NCBI RefSeq assembly: GCF_030254645.1 | Contig: NZ_CP116346.1 | Coordinates: forward strand, 2,274,001-2,338,000 | From: Paucibacter sediminis | Lineage (GTDB): Bacteria; Pseudomonadota; Gammaproteobacteria; Burkholderiales; Burkholderiaceae_C | Length of the DNA stretch: 64,000 bases | Direction of reading: 5' to 3' | Part shown: in pieces, positions 60,904-64,000 of the stretch | How positions within the stretch are numbered: the stretch's first letter is position 1 | Layout of the letters: every line of letters begins with the position of its first letter | Program-made: the position numbers and the translations under genes | The notes under the pieces: generated by a model | The model's database searches: none | What the model saw: only the letters and a program-made list of their open reading frames with translations | Told to the model about the DNA's origin: nothing

Positions 60904-62942
60904 GGTAGGTCCTGGTTGGAGGAGGGCGCGCTGGCCTCGCGTGGGCCGATGAGCTTTCCCAGGCGCTCGCGCAAGGCGCTGGGCTCGGAACCGAGCAGGC
61001 GTGCGTAGACGGTGGCGTTGGACAACACCTTCTTCACATAGTCGCGCGTCTCGTTGAAGGGGATGCTTTCGGCCCACAGGGCGGCGTCGATCACCGGCCC
61101 CTCGCGCCAACGGCGCGGCCGGCCGGGGCCGGCGTTGTAGGCCGCCGCGGCCATCGCCATCGAGCCGCCGAAATCGTCCAGCACCAGCTTCAGGTAGTTG
61201 GTGCCGATGCGCAGATTGAAGTCGCGGTCGGTGAGGTATTCGGGCTTGTAGTCGAGGCCTGCCTTCTTGGCGGTCCAGCGCGCGGTGGCGGGCATCACCT
61301 GCATCAGGCCGGAGGCGCCGACATGCGAGCGCGCGTCCATGATGAAGCGCGACTCCTGGCGGATCATGCCGTAGACATAGGCGGGGTCGAGGCCGATCTC
61401 GCGCGCCTTGGCCAGCACCTCGTTGCGGAAGGGCAGGGGATAGCGCTGGTTCAGGTCGACCTCGGCCCTGGTGCGTTCGCTGGTGTTGATGCAGCGGTCC
61501 CAGACCTCGCGCTCGCAGGCCAGGCCGGCGGCGGCCAGCAGCTCGCGGTCGCTCATGCCGCGCAGCGAGAAGTTCCACTCGCGCACGCCCTCGTTGCGCA
61601 GGCCGGCGGCGATCAGCAGCAGGCTGCGGTTCAGGCCGGGGTGCTGATAGGCCTGGCCCTTCTCCTGCGGGCTCAGCGGCGCCGGTGCGGCCGGCAGGGG
61701 CAGGCGCTGCTCCAGCTCGTCGGCCGCCAGCTTGCCGTAGAAGCTCAGCGGCGAGGCCAGGCCCTGCAGCAGCTGGTGCGCCTGGGCGCGCTGGGCCTCG
61801 CTCTTGGCGCTGCCGGCGCCCTCGGCCGCGCTGGCCTGCAGGGCGCGCGCACGCCAGTACTGCCAGGCCGGCTCCTGCTGCTCCTTCGCACTCATCAGGC
61901 CCAGGGCCTGCAGTGCCAGCGCGGGGCGGCCGGCGCCGTTGTCGGCCCGCAGCGCGGCGCGCACCGCCCAGCCCAGCGTGTCGTCGCTCCACTCCGCGGC
62001 GCTGTTATGTTTGTCGAGCAGCCGGAAGGCGCGCGCGTAGTAGTCGGCGCCTTCCGGCTGCAGCTTGAGCGCCGCCTGGCGCGCCAGCTGGGCCCAGGCC
62101 CAGGCGGCCAGGTCGTGCGGCAGCCTTGCCTCCCAGCGGTCCACCAGCTCGGCGGCCTGGGCGGTGTCGCTGGCGCTGATGCGCAGCAGCGCCAGGGTGG
62201 TGATCTCGGCATGGGTGCGGCCCTGGGTCGAGGCCTTGCGCGCCAGGTAGCGCGCCGCGCTGTCCTGCAGCTCGGTGACATGCAGGGCCAGGCCCTTGGG
62301 CAAGAGGGCACTGGCCTGCTTGATGGCGCGCGGGCGGTTCAGCTCGAAGCTCAGGCGCAGCTTGAGCCAGACATCCTCGGGCTTGAGCCGCCCGGCCTCC
62401 AGCAGGGTGCTGGCGAGCAGCTGGCAGCCGTCGTCGCCATCCTTCTGGGCCAGCCAGGCCGCGCGTGCCGCGGCGCGCACATCGCGGCCGGCCAGGTGCT
62501 CGGTGAGCAGGCCGTAGCAGGCCACCTCGCGGTCGTCGGCCATCTTGAAGCGCGGCAGCTCGCGCGCGAAATTGCCCCAGTCGCGGCGCCGGCCCAGCTC
62601 CAGCAGCCAGTCGTTGCGCAAGCGGTCTTCCACATAGCTGCCGGGCCAGCGCGCATAGAAGCCCTCCAGATCGCCCTGGCTCAGCTCGGTGAGGCGCAGG
62701 CCCAGGTCCCAGTAGTCGATCCAGGATGCAAGCGGGTACTGCTGCGCCTGCGCGACGGCGTTCACCGCCGCCAGGCGCTTCTTGTCCTTCAGGCGCAGGG
62801 CCTCGCGCGCCTCGCCGATCAGCTCGGGCTTGGGCGGCGCAGCGTCTTGCGCGCGGGCGCCGCATGAAAGAAAACTCAGCCCGCAGGCCAGCGCGAGCGC
62901 TGCGATGCGCGTCAGATTCCGTGCTCCATATACTGCCGACAA
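60900..62942 (-). CDS. Soluble lytic murein transglycosylase, Slt70 type
   Basis: 680 aa from a TTG start; no ATG or GTG in frame gives the signal peptide (LTRIAALALACGLSFLSCGARA). A possible lipobox (FLSC) may make it a lipoprotein. A long alpha-superhelical U-domain (about 35-490) precedes the catalytic domain, which has the acid MIRQESRF (Glu around residue 529), GASGLMQVMPATA and AAAAYNAGPGRPRRW. It cleaves peptidoglycan to 1,6-anhydro-muropeptides in the periplasm. Divergent from the cyclo-ligase gene with about 42 bases between starts. Confidence 0.92.
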   Translation of the reverse strand: MSAVYGARNLTRIAALALACGLSFLSCGARAQDAAPPKPELIGEAREALRLKDKKRLAAVNAVAQAQQYPLASWIDYWDLGLRLTELSQGDLEGFYARWPGSYVEDRLRNDWLLELGRRRDWGNFARELPRFKMADDREVACYGLLTEHLAGRDVRAAARAAWLAQKDGDDGCQLLASTLLEAGRLKPEDVWLKLRLSFELNRPRAIKQASALLPKGLALHVTELQDSAARYLARKASTQGRTHAEITTLALLRISASDTAQAAELVDRWEARLPHDLAAWAWAQLARQAALKLQPEGADYYARAFRLLDKHNSAAEWSDDTLGWAVRAALRADNGAGRPALALQALGLMSAKEQQEPAWQYWRARALQASAAEGAGSAKSEAQRAQAHQLLQGLASPLSFYGKLAADELEQRLPLPAAPAPLSPQEKGQAYQHPGLNRSLLLIAAGLRNEGVREWNFSLRGMSDRELLAAAGLACEREVWDRCINTSERTRAEVDLNQRYPLPFRNEVLAKAREIGLDPAYVYGMIRQESRFIMDARSHVGASGLMQVMPATARWTAKKAGLDYKPEYLTDRDFNLRIGTNYLKLVLDDFGGSMAMAAAAYNAGPGRPRRWREGPVIDAALWAESIPFNETRDYVKKVLSNATVYARLLGSEPSALRERLGKLIGPREASAPSSNQDLP

Positions 62943-62984
62943 GATTGTTCTCTCTCTGCTTTCTCTTTGCTGGATAAACCGCTG

Positions 62985-63560
62985 ATGCCGTCAGACCACG
63001 CCACCCTGCCGCACGAGCGCGCCGCGCTGCGCCGTCATTTGCTGGTCGCACGCGCGCAATGGTGGGCGAGCGCGGAGGCGCAAAAGGCGCAGGCCGCGCA
63101 GGCCGCTGCGCTGCGTGAACTGCTGGCTCAATTAGAGCCCCAATGCCTGGGTCTCTACTGGCCCTTCGAAGGGGAATTTAACGCAGCCGAGTTTGTGCAG
63201 TCGCAAGGCCTGGTCAAGCAATGCGGTCTGGCCCTGCCCTTCGCCCGCAAGGAGGGTCGGCAGATGGACTTTCGGCGCTGGCAGGGCGAGGCGCCCGCGC
63301 TGAAGGATGAGTGCGGCATTCCCAGCAGCGATGGCGCGGTGGTGGTGCCCGACGTGCTGCTGGTGCCCTGCGTGGGCTTCACCCGCGAGGGCTACCGGCT
63401 GGGCTATGGCGGCGGCTATTTCGACCGCTGGCTGGCCAGGCATCCGGGCGTCACCACCATCGGCCTTGGCTGGAGCGGCGGCGAGGCGGCCTTTGCGATC
63501 GAGGCGCATGACCAGCCCCTGACCGTGATCCTGACCGAGCGCGAGCTCGTGACGCCTTAG
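62985..63560 (+). CDS. 5-formyltetrahydrofolate cyclo-ligase
   Basis: 191 aa from ATG 62985 (MPSDHATLPHERAALRR); a TTG six codons upstream is less likely. The ATP-binding and substrate motif RLGYGGGYFDRWL (about residues 138-150) and VPCVGF identify the family (MTHFS, YgfA). Converts 5-formyl-THF to 5,10-methenyl-THF. GATAAA, a weak -10-like hexamer, ends 6 bases before the ATG. Confidence 0.92.
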   Translation: MPSDHATLPHERAALRRHLLVARAQWWASAEAQKAQAAQAAALRELLAQLEPQCLGLYWPFEGEFNAAEFVQSQGLVKQCGLALPFARKEGRQMDFRRWQGEAPALKDECGIPSSDGAVVVPDVLLVPCVGFTREGYRLGYGGGYFDRWLARHPGVTTIGLGWSGGEAAFAIEAHDQPLTVILTERELVTP

Positions 63561-63566
63561 CTGCGG

Positions 63567-64000
63567 CTAGTCGTGCTCGCCCAGCCCGCCCTCGTCGCCA
63601 TGCTGCGTTTCGCCGATGTCGCGGCGCGATTGTGCGGCCTGGGCCTCGACCCAATGCGCGAACTGCACCACCTCGGGCCGGCTGCGGCCCTGGCGTGACA
63701 GCAGCAGCCAGTAGGCCGAGGGGCTGCTCATGCGCCCGGCCGGGCCGAAGGGCTCGACCAGCTCTCCGCGCTGCAGCGACTCGTACACCAGCGCCAGCCG
63801 CGCTAGCGCCACCGCCTGGCCCGAGAGCGCGGCCTGGATCTGCTGGTAGGTGAAGTTCAGGTACATCCAGCGCCGCGGCTGCAGCTCGGGCGCGCCATGC
63901 TCGGCCAGCCAGCGCCGCCAGCTCAGGTATTGGGCGGTGGGGCGCTGGTCGTCTTCCTCGGCCAGGCTGTGCTGGGCCAGGTCGCTGGGCTGGCGCAGCG
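63567..64000 (-). CDS. LysR-type transcriptional regulator, C-terminal part only
   Basis: The 5' end is outside the window. The visible 143 codons cover the end of the effector-binding domain, with GcvA-like features: DLAQHSLAEEDD, SWRRWLAEHG, LNFTYQQIQAALSGQAVALARL and VEPFGPAGRMSSP. The DNA-binding domain is not visible. The last 20 residues are polar and probably disordered. Regulatory target unknown; the stop is 6 bases from the convergent cyclo-ligase gene. Confidence 0.85.
   Translation of the reverse strand, partial: LRQPSDLAQHSLAEEDDQRPTAQYLSWRRWLAEHGAPELQPRRWMYLNFTYQQIQAALSGQAVALARLALVYESLQRGELVEPFGPAGRMSSPSAYWLLLSRQGRSRPEVVQFAHWVEAQAAQSRRDIGETQHGDEGGLGEHD

Noticed and set aside
1-64000. 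tRNA, rRNA, CRISPR, insertion sequences, prophage genes
   Set aside because: Looked for cloverleaf ends, repeated spacers, transposase or integrase motifs and terminal inverted repeats by eye; none found. A tRNAscan or ISfinder run would settle it.

Overview
The window is high-GC, densely coded DNA that reads as a chromosomal segment of a betaproteobacterium. The order Burkholderiales is favoured, probably the Leptothrix/Rubrivivax/Roseateles side. This placement is an inference from gene order (LysM protein-dprA-smg divergent from def-fmt-htpX; pgk, pyk, fba, purC, purE, purK, sua5 in series), from a YajC that starts with the FISNAYAQ peptide, and from a PEP-CTERM protein. No rRNA, tRNA, CRISPR array, insertion sequence or phage gene was seen. 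No stretch over 300 bases lacks a gene. Layout: (1) 1-3418, minus strand: a hydroxyproline catabolism operon (lyase/deaminase of the DapA family, GntR regulator, proline racemase-family epimerase, FAD amino-acid dehydrogenase running off the left edge). (2) 3584-9371, plus: yajC-secD-secF and a DUF1631 protein. (3) 9384-12283, minus: smg, dprA and a LysM protein, divergent from def-fmt-htpX (12469-14838). (4) 14882-18528: a small lipoprotein, a DUF2807 protein, azlCD and pgk. (5) 18701-26944: the most notable part, a five-gene extracellular electron transfer module. It encodes a monoheme cytochrome, an inner-membrane multiheme c / diheme b fusion resembling CbcL, a decaheme surface lipoprotein (MtrC/OmcA), a decaheme periplasmic cytochrome (MtrA) and an outer-membrane barrel (MtrB). 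(6) 27027-33892: a complete ccmABCDEFGHI operon that would supply haem to these cytochromes. (7) 34003-47757: maeB, pyk, a solute-binding-like protein, an HATPase/DUF4325 protein, fba, purC, a TPR protein, cnoX, purE, purK, sua5 and a degenerate SGNH lipoprotein. (8) 47916-64000: a secreted lipase-like protein with ompW behind a perfect palindrome, dacB, tsaB-rimI-udg, a PAS-GGDEF-EAL protein, midA-type methyltransferase, PEP-CTERM protein, cca, GST, an NDUFA9-like reductase, a lytic transglycosylase, 5-formyl-THF cyclo-ligase and a truncated LysR regulator. How the electron transfer parts fit together: quinol would be oxidised by the b/c fusion in the inner membrane. Electrons would pass through periplasmic haems (the monoheme cytochrome and MtrA), cross the outer membrane inside the MtrA-MtrB conduit, and leave through MtrC at the surface. 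Three Crp/Fnr-like 14-16 bp sites lie upstream of the monoheme cytochrome gene, of mtrC and of ccmA. Each has a -10-like hexamer at close to the distance expected for a class II activated promoter, so one oxygen- or redox-sensing activator may switch on both the conduit and its haem-attachment machinery. The block from the monoheme cytochrome to maeB appears inserted into a gene order (pgk then pyk) that I remember as usually contiguous in this group.
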